Counted from the stretch's first letter, positions 1 to 11,640 are shown. The stretch is DNA of 64,000 nt from Nocardioides soli (GCF_014191495.1 NZ_JACHWR010000001.1:1240001-1304000), one strand, 5' to 3'. Notes: generated from the letters alone by a model not told the origin. Made by a program: numbers and translations.

Positions 1-1100
<1,100 letters not shown>

Positions 1101-1108
<8 letters not shown>

Positions 1109-2003
1109 AGGCCACCGGATGTGCCCCGGCGACCGCGCCGGTCGTGACGAGGACGACGTCGTGGCTCGCGCGCAGCTCGGCGGCGGTCGCCCGCGCCGCG
1201 TCGGCGGACTCGCAGAGGAAGACGCAGGTCGGCCCCGAGCCGGTGACGACACCGCGCAGCGCACCGGCCGCCTCCCCGGCGTCGATGAGCCGGGCCAGGT
1301 CGGGCCGCAGGTCGAGCGCGGCGGGCTGGAGGTCGTTGTGCAGGGCGGCCGCGAGGGCGTGGGGATCGCCCGCATCGAGGGCCGCGAGCAGCGCCTCCGG
1401 CATCGGGGGTACGGCGGGGGCGTCCGGGAAGAGCCGGTCGTAGTGGCGGTAGACCTCGGGGGTCGACATCCCGTTCGTCGAGGGGACCAGCACCCACCAC
1501 CACGTGCCGTGGTCGGGGACCGGCTCGACGATCTCGCCGCGGCCGGTGCCGAGCGCGGTGCCGCCGACCAGGGCGAACGGCACGTCGCTGCCGAGCTGCG
1601 CGGCAAGCGCGAGGAGGTCGTCGTCGGAGGTGTTCGCTCCCCACAGCCGGTCGAGGCCGACCAGCGCCGCTGCCGCGTCGGCCGAGCCGCCGGCCATGCC
1701 GCCGGCGACCGGGATCTCCTTGGCGATGTGCACCTCGCCGGTGACCGCGAGTCCGTGGCGGGCGGCCAGCAGCGCCGCCGCCCGGTCGACGATGTTGTCG
1801 CCGGCGAGCGGCACGTGGTCGCGGTCCATCCAGCCGGCGACCGTGAGGTCGACCGACCAACCGTCGGCGTCGGCCAGCGTCAGGTCGTCGTACACGCCGA
1901 CCGCCTGGTAGACGCTCGTCAGCGGGTGGAACCCGTCCTCGCGCGGGGCGCCGACGCCGAGGTGGAGGTTGATCTTCGCGGGGGCGCGGACCGTGATGCT
2001 CAT
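1101..2003 (-). CDS. ispE: 4-(cytidine 5'-diphospho)-2-C-methyl-D-erythritol kinase
   Basis: GHMP-family kinase of the non-mevalonate (MEP) isoprenoid pathway, phosphorylating CDP-methylerythritol at the 2-hydroxyl in the cytosol. The N-terminus RAPAKINLHLGV carries the substrate-binding Lys motif, and PVAGGMAGGSADAAAAL is the glycine-rich phosphate loop. The 300-residue length is normal. I chose the ATG at 2003 because GGAGGG lies 7 nt upstream; an in-frame ATG at 2030 would add nine residues without a site. It lies between rsmA and the ABC-F gene, the usual actinobacterial order, and overlaps the latter. Confidence 0.95.
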
Positions 2004-2043
2004 GCGGCAGCCCTCCGCGGCTCGACGCATGCGACGGCGGCGA

Positions 2044-2094
2044 GCGGTGAGTCAGCAACCAACCCGCCGGTCGGAACGGTTGCTGACTCACCGC
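2044..2094. repeat. 51-bp palindromic element, perfect single copy
   Basis: A perfect inverted repeat with 17-nt arms around a 17-nt loop. The left arm reads GCGGTG-AGTCA-GCAACC and the right arm GGTTGC-TGACT-CACCGC. It lies in the 112-nt gap between rsmA and ispE, which are transcribed in the same direction. It has the same geometry and terminal hexamers as the copies near 52143, 56225 and 58945, but is the only copy whose five middle bases also pair. It could act as a terminator, an RNA processing site or a protein-binding site. Confidence 0.9.
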
Positions 2095-2115
2095 CGCCCG
2101 GCGCCCAGCGCAGCC

Positions 2116-2976
2116 TCATGACGCCAACCCCTCTGCGATCCGCACGAAGTCGTGGACGGTCAGGGTCTCGCCACGGGCCAACGGCGCCACGCCGGCCCGC
2201 TCCAGCGCGGCGTCGACGACCTCGGCCGGGGCGAGCACGCGCAGCGCGCCGCGGAGCGCCTTGCGGCGCTGGGCGAACGCCGCATCGATCACGTCGAAGA
2301 CCCGCTCGCGCGGCACCATGGTGCTCGGCGGCTCGCGGCGGGTCCAGGCGACCAGGCCGGAGTCGACGTTGGGCGCGGGCCAGAAGACGTTGCGGCCGAT
2401 CGCGCCCGCTCGGCGTACGTCGGCGAACCAGGCGGCCTTGACCGACGGGACGCCGTACACCTTGGAGCCGGGCGAGGCGGCCAGCCGGTCGGCCACCTCC
2501 GCCTGCACCATCACGAGGCCGCGCTCGAGCGACGGCAGCAGGGCGAGCAGGTGCAGCAACACCGGGACCGAGACGTTGTAGGGCAGGTTCGCGACCAGGG
2601 CGGTCGGCGGCGGGCCCGGCACCTCGTCGACCCGCATCGCATCGGCGCGCACCACCTCGAGCCGGTCGGCCTGGGCCGGCGCGTACGCCGCGATCGTCTC
2701 GGGCAGCAGCCCCGCGAGCTTGTCGTCGACCTCGATGGCCACCACCCGGCCGACGACCTCGAGCAGCGCGAGGGTCAGCGACCCCAGCCCCGGCCCGACC
2801 TCGACCACCACGTCGTCGGCGGTGACGCCGGCCTCGCGGACGATCCGCCGCACGGTGTTGGCGTCGATCACGAAGTTCTGGCCGCGCTGCTTGGTCGGGC
2901 GCAGGTCGAGGCGCGCCGCCAGCGCACGCACGTCTGCCGGCCCGAGCAGGCGAGGTTCGGCGGACGTGTCGGACAT
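2116..2976 (-). CDS. rsmA: 16S rRNA (adenine1518/1519-N6) dimethyltransferase
   Basis: KsgA/RsmA dimethylates two adjacent adenines near the 3' end of 16S rRNA, using S-adenosylmethionine, during small-subunit assembly. Visible are [17 protein letters not shown] at the N-terminus, the SAM-binding motif [15 protein letters not shown], the acidic motif [10 protein letters not shown] and the catalytic NLPYNVSVP. The length of 286 residues is typical. The ATG at 2976 is probably leaderless: TACGCT on the minus strand (2989-2984) ends 7 nt before the start. Downstream lie a 51-bp palindrome and ispE. Confidence 0.96.
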   Translation of the reverse strand: MSDTSAEPRLLGPADVRALAARLDLRPTKQRGQNFVIDANTVRRIVREAGVTADDVVVEVGPGLGSLTLALLEVVGRVVAIEVDDKLAGLLPETIAAYAPAQADRLEVVRADAMRVDEVPGPPPTALVANLPYNVSVPVLLHLLALLPSLERGLVMVQAEVADRLAASPGSKVYGVPSVKAAWFADVRRAGAIGRNVFWPAPNVDSGLVAWTRREPPSTMVPRERVFDVIDAAFAQRRKALRGALRVLAPAEVVDAALERAGVAPLARGETLTVHDFVRIAEGLAS

Positions 2977-2983
2977 GGTCGTC

Positions 2984-2989
2984 AGCGTA
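2984..2989 (-). promoter_or_regulatory. rsmA: -10 element for a leaderless rsmA transcript
   Basis: On the minus strand TACGCT (TANNNT type) is followed by 7 nt and the rsmA ATG. That spacing places the transcription start at or next to the start codon, a common arrangement in actinobacteria. No convincing -35 box is seen. Confidence 0.5.
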
Positions 2990-3040
2990 GTCAGCGCGAG
3001 GCGGTGCTCCGATTCGGCGGCGGTCGTCGGCGGACGTCGC

Positions 3041-3046
3041 TAGGGT
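3041..3046 (+). promoter_or_regulatory. possible -10 element for the M6 protease gene
   Basis: TAGGGT lies 54 nt upstream of the protease ATG, leaving a 5' leader that contains the ribosome site GGAGG at 3087-3091. The -35 region is not clear, so this is tentative. Confidence 0.3.
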
Positions 3047-3100
3047 CCGAGGCACATCGCTGCGGGCCCGGGTCCGCGACCGACTCGGAGGAACCCATTG

Positions 3101-6100
3101 ATGAGACGTGCCATCTCGACCCTCAGCGCGATCGCGGTCGTCGCCGTGCTGCCGATGGTCGCCACGCCGGCCCAGGCGGCACCGGAGACGTTGCCTGCCG
3201 CGCCCCAGGCGGACCCGGGTGCCAAGAAGCTCGACAACAGGAGCCATCCGCTCTCCGCGCGCCGCACCGCGCTGCGACAGCAGGCGGTGGAGGAGCTGCT
3301 CGACGGCGACGCCGAGCTCAAGGGCAGGGGCCGCAACCGCACCATCGAGATGGCGAACGGCGTCGAGGTGGAGTACGGCGTGACCCAGCACGCGAACCTG
3401 TTGACCTTCCTGGTCGAGTTCGGCGAGGACGACCCGGCCGACCTGGCCAACGAGGACTTCCCCGCCGAGGGTCCGCTCCACAACGAGATCCCCGCACCGG
3501 GCCCGTCGGACAACTCGACGTACTGGAAGGCCGACTTCAACCGCCAGCACTTCGAGGACATGTTCTTCAACGGCATGCCGGAGCAGGGCGGCGAGTCGTT
3601 CAAGGATCTCTACTCAGAAATGTCGAGCGGCCGCTTCGACCTGGAGGGCGACGTCTCCGACTGGGTGCAGGTGCCCCACTCGGAGGCCTTCTACTCCGAC
3701 GAGGACGGCTATGAGAACCAGCCGGAGATGACGGCGTTCATCGGGGACAGCGCGACCGCCTGGTACGACGCCCAGGTCGTCGCCGGGAAGACCGACGACG
3801 AGATCCGGGACTACCTCGCGCAGTACGACCAGTGGGACCGCTACGACATCGACGGTGACGGCGACTACGACGAGCCGGACGGCTACATCGACCACTTCCA
3901 AGCCGTGCACGCCGGCGAGGGCGAGGAGGCCGGCGCGGACATCTGGACCATCTGGTCGCACCGCTGGGCCGCGAACACCGACGGCTTCGGGGAGGACGGC
4001 CCGGAGTGCCCGGCGGGCATGGACGTCGAGGCCCCGGAGTCGGACTGCCTCGTCGGCGGCGTCCAGATCGGCGACACCGGCTACTGGATCTTCGACTACA
4101 CCACCGAGCCCGAGAACGGCGGCCTGGGGGTGTTCGCGCACGAGTTCGGTCACGACCTCGGCCTCCGCGACTACTACGACACCGGCAGTGGCGACAACAG
4201 CAACGGCTTCTGGACCCTGATGGACTCCGGCTCCTGGCTCGGCCACGGCGACGGTGCCACCGGCAACTCGGCCGGCCACATGGGCGCGACGGAGAAGCTC
4301 TTCCTCGGCTGGTACGGCCGCGAGACGGCGGACGGCTTCGCTGACCTCGCCGTTGTCGACGGCGCCGGCGCCTCGGAGGAGGTCGTCCTCGGCCCGTCGT
4401 ATCACGCCACGTCGACCGGCAAGCAGGCCGTCCTGGTCACTCTTCCTGAGGGCCACGACATCGCCACGGGCCCGGTGTCGACTGGCAACTACCTCTATTC
4501 AGGCACGAAGGACGACACGTCGGTCACCGCGACCAGCCCGCACATCTCCCTCCCCGGGGGCTCGCCGCTCCTGACCGCGAACGTCGCCTACAGCATCGAG
4601 AACGGCGCCGACTTCGCCTACCTCCAAGTGCGGCCCGACGGCGGCGACTGGTCGAACGTCATGACCAGCAGTTCGGTCGCCGGCGGCGGTATCACCGGCA
4701 ACCAGCTCTCCTTCGCCGACATCACCGCGGATCTGAGCGCCTACGCCGGACAAGAGGTCCAGTTGCGCTGGGCCTACGTCACCGACGCCAACACCCACGG
4801 TGCGGGGTTCCTGGTGCGCAACGTCTCCGTCGGCACCTACTCGACGGCGTTCGGCGCGACCAACGATTGGGTCCTCGACGGGTTCCACTCCGTGGTCGAC
4901 GGCCAGTACGAGTACGACTTCGCGCACTCGTATGTGGCTGAGAACCGCACCTTCGACGGGTACGACGTGGCCCTGAGCCAGGGTCCGTACAGCCATGACT
5001 ATGCGGTCTCCGCACCCGGGAAGAAGGTGGACCACTACTCCTACGAGGACGGCCTGCTCGTCTACTACTCCAACGGCGCCTACGGCGACAACAACACCAG
5101 TGAGCACCCGGGCTACGGCGCGAACCTGCCCGTCGATGCGAACCCGGCCTCGATCACGTGGAGCGGGACCGGGGCCGATGCCGCGGCGAACGGCCGCCTC
5201 CAGGCGTTCGACGCGACGTTCGACGTCGACGAGACGAATGCCCTCTCGCTGACCCGCGAGGTGGTGGGGGGCGGCTCTCAGTCGGTTGACGTTCCCGCGC
5301 GCCCCAGCGTGCCGGTCTTCGACGACTCGAACGTCGACGGCTACTGGACTGAGGACGCCAACGGCTGGTTCTCCACCAAGGTCGCCGGCGCCGGCACCAT
5401 GATCCAGGTTGTCTCCTCTGACAAGTCCGCCGACAAGATGGTGGTGAAGGTCGGCAAGCGGTTCGTCGCCGCGCTCGGCGGGGCGTCCCTGAGCGGCACC
5501 GCGCAGCCGGGGAGCACCCTGACCGCGACGGCTCCCGCCTGGTTCCAGCAGGGCGTGACCACCACGGCGACCTGGCTGCGCGACGGGACACCGATCCCGG
5601 GCGCAGGTGGCAGCACCTACCAGGTGCAGGGCGCCGATGTCGGCCACACCCTCTCGGCCCGGGTCACCGGCACCAAGGAGGGCTACGCCAGCACGACCGT
5701 CACCACCTCCGGCGTACCGGCGACCCAGGCCGGCGCACCGACCGCCGCCGCCGCGCCGCGGATCACCGGCACGGCGCGGGTCGGCCGCACCCTGAAGGTC
5801 ACCGGCGCGCAGTGGAGCGTCCCGGGCACCTCGACGTACACGTGGACGGTCGGCGGCAAGACCGTCGGCAGCGGCGCGTCGTACCAGCCGAAGCCGGCCG
5901 ACGCCGGCAAGCAGGTGACCGCGACGGAGACGTTCACCGCGGCCGGCTATGCGATCGCCACGGCGAGCGCCACGTCGGGCAAGGTGGCCAAGGCGAAGGT
6001 GAGCCTGAACGTCGGCCACGGCAAGGCCAAGAGGGGCAAGAAGGTGTCCGTCACGGTCCGGGCCACCTCACCCGACCTGAAGGTGCCCGGCAAGGTGAAG

Positions 6101-6265
6101 CTCACCTACGCCGGCGAGAAGCTCAAGGCCGCGAAGCTCAAGAAGGGCAAGGTCACGGTCAAGCTCCCGGCGCACAAGGCCGGCAGGTACAAGCTCAAGG
6201 TCACCTACCCGGGCGCGACCGGGTTCGGCCAGGTCAGGAAGACCGTCAAGATCAAGGTGAAGTGA
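3101..6265 (+). CDS. secreted M6-family metalloprotease (immune inhibitor A-like)
   Basis: A 1,054-residue secreted zinc protease. An N-terminal signal peptide ends near AQA (residues 1-26). The catalytic region contains HEFGHDLGLRDYYDTG, with zinc ligands H347 and H351 and catalytic E348, as in immune inhibitor A-type M6 peptidases. A long middle segment follows, probably the beta-sandwich region of this family. The C-terminus carries two related Ig-like repeats (about 795-960, with SGTAQPGSTLTAT and TGTARVGRTLKVT) and a Lys-rich Ig-like domain (965-1054). ATG 3101 is preferred, with GGAGG at 3087-3091; TTG 3098 is possible. The same C-terminal modules make up most of the next gene's product. 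The substrate is unknown. Confidence 0.88.
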   Translation: MRRAISTLSAIAVVAVLPMVATPAQAAPETLPAAPQADPGAKKLDNRSHPLSARRTALRQQAVEELLDGDAELKGRGRNRTIEMANGVEVEYGVTQHANLLTFLVEFGEDDPADLANEDFPAEGPLHNEIPAPGPSDNSTYWKADFNRQHFEDMFFNGMPEQGGESFKDLYSEMSSGRFDLEGDVSDWVQVPHSEAFYSDEDGYENQPEMTAFIGDSATAWYDAQVVAGKTDDEIRDYLAQYDQWDRYDIDGDGDYDEPDGYIDHFQAVHAGEGEEAGADIWTIWSHRWAANTDGFGEDGPECPAGMDVEAPESDCLVGGVQIGDTGYWIFDYTTEPENGGLGVFAHEFGHDLGLRDYYDTGSGDNSNGFWTLMDSGSWLGHGDGATGNSAGHMGATEKLFLGWYGRETADGFADLAVVDGAGASEEVVLGPSYHATSTGKQAVLVTLPEGHDIATGPVSTGNYLYSGTKDDTSVTATSPHISLPGGSPLLTANVAYSIENGADFAYLQVRPDGGDWSNVMTSSSVAGGGITGNQLSFADITADLSAYAGQEVQLRWAYVTDANTHGAGFLVRNVSVGTYSTAFGATNDWVLDGFHSVVDGQYEYDFAHSYVAENRTFDGYDVALSQGPYSHDYAVSAPGKKVDHYSYEDGLLVYYSNGAYGDNNTSEHPGYGANLPVDANPASITWSGTGADAAANGRLQAFDATFDVDETNALSLTREVVGGGSQSVDVPARPSVPVFDDSNVDGYWTEDANGWFSTKVAGAGTMIQVVSSDKSADKMVVKVGKRFVAALGGASLSGTAQPGSTLTATAPAWFQQGVTTTATWLRDGTPIPGAGGSTYQVQGADVGHTLSARVTGTKEGYASTTVTTSGVPATQAGAPTAAAAPRITGTARVGRTLKVTGAQWSVPGTSTYTWTVGGKTVGSGASYQPKPADAGKQVTATETFTAAGYAIATASATSGKVAKAKVSLNVGHGKAKRGKKVSVTVRATSPDLKVPGKVKLTYAGEKLKAAKLKKGKVTVKLPAHKAGRYKLKVTYPGATGFGQVRKTVKIKVK

Positions 6266-6279
6266 GCCTGGAGTGACCT

Positions 6280-6316
6280 GACGAGGGTCCCGGTGCGCCG
6301 CACCGGGACCCTCGTC
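6280..6316. terminator. rho-independent-type hairpin after the protease gene
   Basis: Nearly perfect palindrome: GACGAGGGTCCCGGTGCG, one base, then its 18-nt complement. It starts 14 nt after the protease stop. Its position argues against starting the next gene at GTG 6293, inside the stem. Confidence 0.75.
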
Positions 6317-6334
6317 ATGTGTTCTGATGGTGGC

Positions 6335-7480
6335 GTGTGGGTGAGACGCGTCGTCGCGACGCTGTGTGTGCTGGCGGTCGCCGCGGTCCCGGTGCTGGTG
6401 AGCCCGGGCGCGCAGGCGGTCGTGCCGACCCAGGGTCCGACGATCGTCGGCACCGCGCAGGTCGGTAAGACGCTGACCGCGCAGGGTGCGACCTGGCCGG
6501 TCGCCGGCACCTCGACGTTCGCCTGGTACGTCGGGCCGAGCAAGATCGCGAGCGGACCGACGTACGTCGTCCGGCCCGCGCGGCTCGGGCAGCAGATCAC
6601 GCTCACCGAGACCTTCACCGCCACCGTCGGCGGCGAGACCGGCACGGCCAGCGTCACCACGCCGCAGGTCGTCGAGGGCGACCCGCCGGCCCCGAACCGG
6701 GCGCTGACCGTCACCGGCCCGGCCGAGGTCGGGGCGTCCCTGGTGGCCAAGCGGGCGACGTTCCCGGTCAAGGGCGTGACGACGCTGACCTGGACGATCG
6801 ACGGCGCCCGGGTCGGCACCGGCCGGTCCTACACGATCCGGCCCGGCGACCTGGGCAAGGTGGTGCGCCTGACGCAGTACTTCTCGAGCAACGGGTACGC
6901 CGCCACCACGCTCACCCTCGACCGCGGACCGGTCGGGCTCGGGCCGGCGCCGGTCGCCTTCGGCCGGCCGTCGATCTCCGGCAAGGTGCAGGCCGGGTCT
7001 CGGCTCAAGGTCACCGGCGGCACCTGGTCGGCACCGGGCAGGTCGACCTACGCCTGGTCGGTGGACGGCACCGAGGTTCGCCGCGGCCGGTCGTACGTCG
7101 TGTCGCTGGCCGACGTGGGCTCGCGGGTGACCGTGACCGAGACCTTCACCAGCCCGGGCTACGAGCCCGGGACGGTGAGCGCTCAGACGCCGGTCGTCGG
7201 GCCGGCACCGGTCCGGCTGCGGATCAAGGTGGGCAAGGCGCGGACCGGCCGACGGGTGGCGGTCATCATCCGCGCGACCTCACCGGGTCCGGAGGTGCCC
7301 GGCAAGGTGCGGATCGGCTACTCCGGCAGGTCCCTCGGGGCGAAGAAGCTCACCAAGGGCAAGACGTCGCTCCGGCTGCCTCGCAAGAAGCAGGACGGCG
7401 AGCACCGGCTCCGGGTGATCTACCGAGGCAAGCACGGCTTCGGCTCGGCCAGCCGGATCGTCATGATCCGGCTGCGCTGA
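6335..7480 (+). CDS. secreted protein of four Ig-like modules
   Basis: No enzymatic domain is visible. A signal peptide (RRVVATLCVLAVAAVPVLV...AQA) is followed by three related modules of about 85-95 residues, each opening with a motif such as IVGTAQVGKTLTA, VTGPAEVGASLVA or ISGKVQAGSRLKV, and by a basic C-terminal Ig-like domain ending in MIRLR. These match the C-terminal modules of the upstream M6 protease, so the gene probably arose from a duplication of that tail. The start is uncertain: GTG 6335 or GTG 6341 keep the signal peptide, ATG 6317 is possible, and GTG 6293 lies in a terminator. A structural or wall-associated role is inference. Confidence 0.72.
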   Translation: MWVRRVVATLCVLAVAAVPVLVSPGAQAVVPTQGPTIVGTAQVGKTLTAQGATWPVAGTSTFAWYVGPSKIASGPTYVVRPARLGQQITLTETFTATVGGETGTASVTTPQVVEGDPPAPNRALTVTGPAEVGASLVAKRATFPVKGVTTLTWTIDGARVGTGRSYTIRPGDLGKVVRLTQYFSSNGYAATTLTLDRGPVGLGPAPVAFGRPSISGKVQAGSRLKVTGGTWSAPGRSTYAWSVDGTEVRRGRSYVVSLADVGSRVTVTETFTSPGYEPGTVSAQTPVVGPAPVRLRIKVGKARTGRRVAVIIRATSPGPEVPGKVRIGYSGRSLGAKKLTKGKTSLRLPRKKQDGEHRLRVIYRGKHGFGSASRIVMIRLR

Positions 7481-7499
7481 ACCTGGAGCCGGGCCGAGC

Positions 7500-8762
<1,263 letters not shown>

Positions 8763-8910
8763 TCAGATCGGGTCCCGATCCCGGCCATCGGTAGTCCAGA
8801 CCACCAGCCTTCCCGGCTCGTTGCAAACTGAACCAGGCGAAATTGTGGAAATCGTGAGCCGCCTCTCAACGCCCCGAAGGCCTCATCCGTCACATCAGTC
8901 CCACCGGCCC

Positions 8911-8948
8911 CGCGCTCGTTTCACCGGCTGCCCGGGGAAACGAGCGCG
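8911..8948 (-). terminator. first of two overlapping hairpins downstream of tatD
   Basis: Arms CGCGCTCGTTTC (8911-8922) and GAAACGAGCGCG (8937-8948) form a perfect 12-bp stem with a 14-nt loop. It shares bases 8944-8948 with the stem at 8944-8977, so the two cannot form fully together. It lies downstream of the tatD stop on the minus strand. Confidence 0.6.
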
Positions 8949-8977
8949 ACACGCCGCGGCGCACCGGCGTGTCGCGC
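8944..8977 (-). terminator. second overlapping hairpin, likely tatD terminator
   Basis: GCGCGACACGCCG (8944-8956) pairs perfectly with CGGCGTGTCGCGC (8965-8977) around an 8-nt loop. It begins 24 nt after the tatD stop in transcription order. It is the more stable of the pair and most likely ends tatD-side transcription before rpfB. No T-run follows, as is common in this GC range. Confidence 0.65.
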
Positions 8978-9000
8978 GCGCTTCGCCTGACAGGCCCGCC

Positions 9001-9828
9001 CTACCAGGACCCGCCGAAGGCGGCGAAGGTGTTCGCCTCGATCGCCGCGCACAGCTCGCCGAGGTCGTCACCGCGCACCTCGGCCATCGCCCGCACCGTG
9101 AGCGGCACCAGGTAGGAGCCGTTGGTGCGGCCGCGGTGCGGCATCGGCGTCAGGTACGGCGCGTCGGTCTCGACCAGCACCCGGTCGCGGGGGGTGACGG
9201 CGAGGGCGTCGCGCAGCGGCGCGGCGTTCTTGAACGTCACGGTGCCGGCGAAGGAGAGGTGCGCACCGCGCGAGAGGCAGGCCCGCGCGAAGTCGGCGTC
9301 GCCCGAGAAGCAGTGCATCACCCACCGGTCGGGGGCGCCCTCGCTGTCGAGCACCCGCAGGACGTCGTCGTGGGCGTCCCGGTCGTGGATCACCAGCGTC
9401 TTGTCGAGCCGCTTGGCCAGGTCGATGTGCCGACGGAAGGACTCCTCCTGCACGGCCCGACCCTCCTCGCCGGTGCGGAAGAAGTCCAGGCCGGTCTCCC
9501 CCACCGCGCGCACCCGGTCGTGCGCGGCCGCGAGCGCCTCGATCTCGGCCATCGCGTCGTCGAGCGACGGGAGCCGCGGCGCCTCGTTGGGGTGCAGCGC
9601 GACCCCGGCGACCAGCGCGTCGTACGTCGCGGCCGCCTCGACCGCCCAGCGCGCGCCGGGCAGGTCGCAGCCGATCTGGACGATCCGCGGCACGCCCGCG
9701 GCGGCGGCCGCCGCGAGCGCGTCGGCCACCGGCAGTGCGGGCTCGTCGCCCCGGGCGATGTCGAGATGGCAGTGGTTGTCGACGACCGGGTGCGGCAAGG
9801 GCTCCGGCGCCGGCAGGAGGGTGCTCAT
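9001..9828 (-). CDS. tatD: TatD family metal-dependent hydrolase
   Basis: A TIM-barrel amidohydrolase-fold protein of about 275 residues; family members are 3'-5' exonucleases or DNases needing divalent metals. Metal-site motifs are present: DNHCHLD near the N-terminus, GETGLDFF, a His in VIHDRDAHDD, MHCFSG, and ETDAPYLTP near the C-terminus. ATG 9828 (MSTLLPAPEP) is preferred; an upstream GTG would translate through a palindrome at 9838-9890. In actinobacteria tatD usually precedes rpfB and rsmA, as here. Confidence 0.92.
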   Translation of the reverse strand: MSTLLPAPEPLPHPVVDNHCHLDIARGDEPALPVADALAAAAAAGVPRIVQIGCDLPGARWAVEAAATYDALVAGVALHPNEAPRLPSLDDAMAEIEALAAAHDRVRAVGETGLDFFRTGEEGRAVQEESFRRHIDLAKRLDKTLVIHDRDAHDDVLRVLDSEGAPDRWVMHCFSGDADFARACLSRGAHLSFAGTVTFKNAAPLRDALAVTPRDRVLVETDAPYLTPMPHRGRTNGSYLVPLTVRAMAEVRGDDLGELCAAIEANTFAAFGGSW

Positions 9829-9837
9829 GCGGGGTCC

Positions 9838-9890
9838 CCGCGGAATCGTGGGCTGGAGGAGCGGAACGGGGGAAGTCCGCGATTTCGTGG
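9838..9890. repeat. imperfect intergenic palindrome between hydrolase and tatD
   Basis: Seventeen-nt arms at 9838-9854 (CCGCGGAATCGTGGGCT) and 9874-9890 (AGTCCGCGATTTCGTGG) pair at 13 positions; the other four could be G-U pairs in one RNA strand. The loop is 19 nt. The arm length resembles the 51-bp elements but the sequence differs, so I keep it separate. Confidence 0.45.
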
Positions 9891-9895
9891 GGTGC

Positions 9896-10747
9896 TCACG
9901 CACCCACCTCGGAGGCGACCACGCGCTCGATGATCGCCGCCGCGCAGTCGTCGGGCGCCTGCGTCGGGATCCAGTGGCTGACGCCGGTCAGCTCGACGAG
10001 CTGGTACGGCGCGTCGACCCACGCGGCAGTGCCGTCGACGCCGATCCGGGTGATCGCCACGTCGCGGTCGCTCCAGACCAGCGTCGTGGACACGGTCACG
10101 CGGTGGTCGGCCGATCCGGGCCGCGCCAGCGGGAGGGCGCGGTACCAGCCGAGCGCGTGCGGCAGCGCGCCGTACTCCACGATCTCGCGGCGGAACCGCT
10201 CCACCTCGGCGTCGCTCATGCCCGCCCGGCGCATGCTCTGGTCGAAGCGACCGCCCGGTCGCCGGGCGCTGAGCTCGGGCAGCAGCGGCAGGTTGAAGAA
10301 CGCCATGTAGCGCGAGCGCCGGCGCTGGGCCGGCGTCCTCATCGCCCGGGCGAAGGCCGCGGGGTGGGGCACGGAGATCGCGGTCCAGCTGCGCAGCAGG
10401 TCGGGCCGGCGCATCGCGACCGCCCAGCCGACCGCCGAGCCCCAGTCGTGACCGGCCAGGTGGACCGGCCCGCCGATCCGCTCGATCAGCGCGACGGCGT
10501 CGCCCGCGAGCCGGGACATCCGGTAGTCCCGACGCCGACGCGGCCGGGCGCCCGGCGAGTAGCCGCGCTGGTCGAGCGCGTAGGTGCGCAGGCCCGCCTC
10601 GTGCAGCAGCGGCGTGACCAGCCGCCAGGTCGTGCTGCGCTCGGGGAACCCGTGCAGCAGCACGATCGGGCGTCCGTCGCTCGGGCCCTCGTCGAGGACG
10701 TCGAAGCTGAGGCCGTCGTGGTGGAGGACCCGGATCCGCTCGCTCAT
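9896..10747 (-). CDS. alpha/beta hydrolase, epoxide hydrolase-like
   Basis: A 283-residue alpha/beta-hydrolase. The oxyanion-hole motif [11 protein letters not shown] (residues 31-41) and the nucleophile elbow GHDWGS, with Asp at residue 101, resemble epoxide hydrolases and haloalkane dehalogenases, which use an aspartate nucleophile. SDRDVAI supplies a probable acid and GVSHWIP the catalytic His. The two lid tyrosines of true epoxide hydrolases cannot be confirmed. ATG 10747 overlaps the rsmI stop (ATGA), so the two are probably co-translated. Substrate unknown. Confidence 0.85.
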   Translation of the reverse strand: MSERIRVLHHDGLSFDVLDEGPSDGRPIVLLHGFPERSTTWRLVTPLLHEAGLRTYALDQRGYSPGARPRRRRDYRMSRLAGDAVALIERIGGPVHLAGHDWGSAVGWAVAMRRPDLLRSWTAISVPHPAAFARAMRTPAQRRRSRYMAFFNLPLLPELSARRPGGRFDQSMRRAGMSDAEVERFRREIVEYGALPHALGWYRALPLARPGSADHRVTVSTTLVWSDRDVAITRIGVDGTAAWVDAPYQLVELTGVSHWIPTQAPDDCAAAIIERVVASEVGA

Positions 10748-11622
10748 GCGCCTCCTCCTCCCCCGTGGACGAGGTTGTAGACCTCTCGCTTCGGTACGCC
10801 GGCGCGCCGGGCCACGTCCACGATGGCCTCCTTGCGGGGCAGGCCCGCGGCCTCGAGGTCCCCGACCGCGGCGAGCAGGCTCGCCGGGTCCGACCCGACC
10901 TCGGCGACCGGCGCCGCGCCGGCGACCACGATCGTGACCTCGCCGCGCACGCCCTCGGCCGCCCAGGCGACCAGGTCGGCGAGCGGCCCGCGGCGTACCT
11001 CCTCGTGGGTCTTGGTGAGCTCGCGGCACACCGCCGCGGCCCGGTCGCCGCCGAAGGCCTCCGCCATCGCCGCGAGCGCCGCCTCGGTGCGGTGCGGCGC
11101 CTCGAAGAAGACCATCGTGCGCTGCTCGTCCGCCAGGTCGGCCAGGCGACGGGACCGCTCGCCGGCCTTGCGCGGCAGGAAGCCCTCGAAGCAGAACCGG
11201 TCGACCGGCAGCCCGCTGAGCGCGAGCGCGGTCAGCACGGCCGAGGGGCCGGGGACGGCGGTAACCCGGACGTCGTGCTCGACGGCGGCCGCGACCAGGC
11301 GGTAGCCGGGGTCGGAGACGCTCGGCATCCCGGCGTCGGTGACCAGCAGCACCCGGTCGCCCGCCAGCAGCGCCTCCAGCAGCACGGGGGTGCGCGCGGA
11401 CTCGTTGCCCTCGAAGTACGACACGATCCGCCCGGCGATCGTGACGCCCAGGTCGGTGGTCAGCCGCTTGAGCCGACGGGTGTCCTCGGCGGCGACCACG
11501 TCGGCGCCGGCCAGTTCCTCGGCCAGTCGCGGCGGCGCGTCCCCGACCTGTCCGATCGGCGTCGCCGCCAGCACCAGCACACCGGAGGGGACGCCGGACG
11601 GGGCGGGGTGAGTGGGTGCCAC
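10744..11622 (-). CDS. rsmI: 16S rRNA (cytidine1402-2'-O)-methyltransferase
   Basis: RsmI methylates the 2'-hydroxyl of C1402 in the decoding centre of 16S rRNA using SAM. The tetrapyrrole-methylase fold is shown by [13 protein letters not shown] at the N-terminus, [45 protein letters not shown] and FFEAPHRT. The 292-residue length fits. It starts with GTG at 11622, only 18 nt from the divergent mannosyltransferase gene, so both transcripts must have very short or no leaders. This divergent pair is typical of actinobacteria. Confidence 0.95.
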   Translation of the reverse strand: MAPTHPAPSGVPSGVLVLAATPIGQVGDAPPRLAEELAGADVVAAEDTRRLKRLTTDLGVTIAGRIVSYFEGNESARTPVLLEALLAGDRVLLVTDAGMPSVSDPGYRLVAAAVEHDVRVTAVPGPSAVLTALALSGLPVDRFCFEGFLPRKAGERSRRLADLADEQRTMVFFEAPHRTEAALAAMAEAFGGDRAAAVCRELTKTHEEVRRGPLADLVAWAAEGVRGEVTIVVAGAAPVAEVGSDPASLLAAVGDLEAAGLPRKEAIVDVARRAGVPKREVYNLVHGGGGGA

Positions 11623-11626
11623 GTCC

Positions 11627-11632
11627 TAGAGT
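11627..11632 (+). promoter_or_regulatory. -10 element for a leaderless mannosyltransferase transcript
   Basis: TAGAGT ends 8 nt before the GTG at 11641, which fits transcription starting at the start codon. There is no ribosome site in the 18-nt gap to rsmI, supporting leaderless translation. Confidence 0.5.
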
Positions 11633-11640
11633 CTTCCATC

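Noticed and set aside
9838-9890. Further copy of the 51-bp element
   Set aside because: The arms are 17 nt but the loop is 19 nt and the conserved hexamers are missing.
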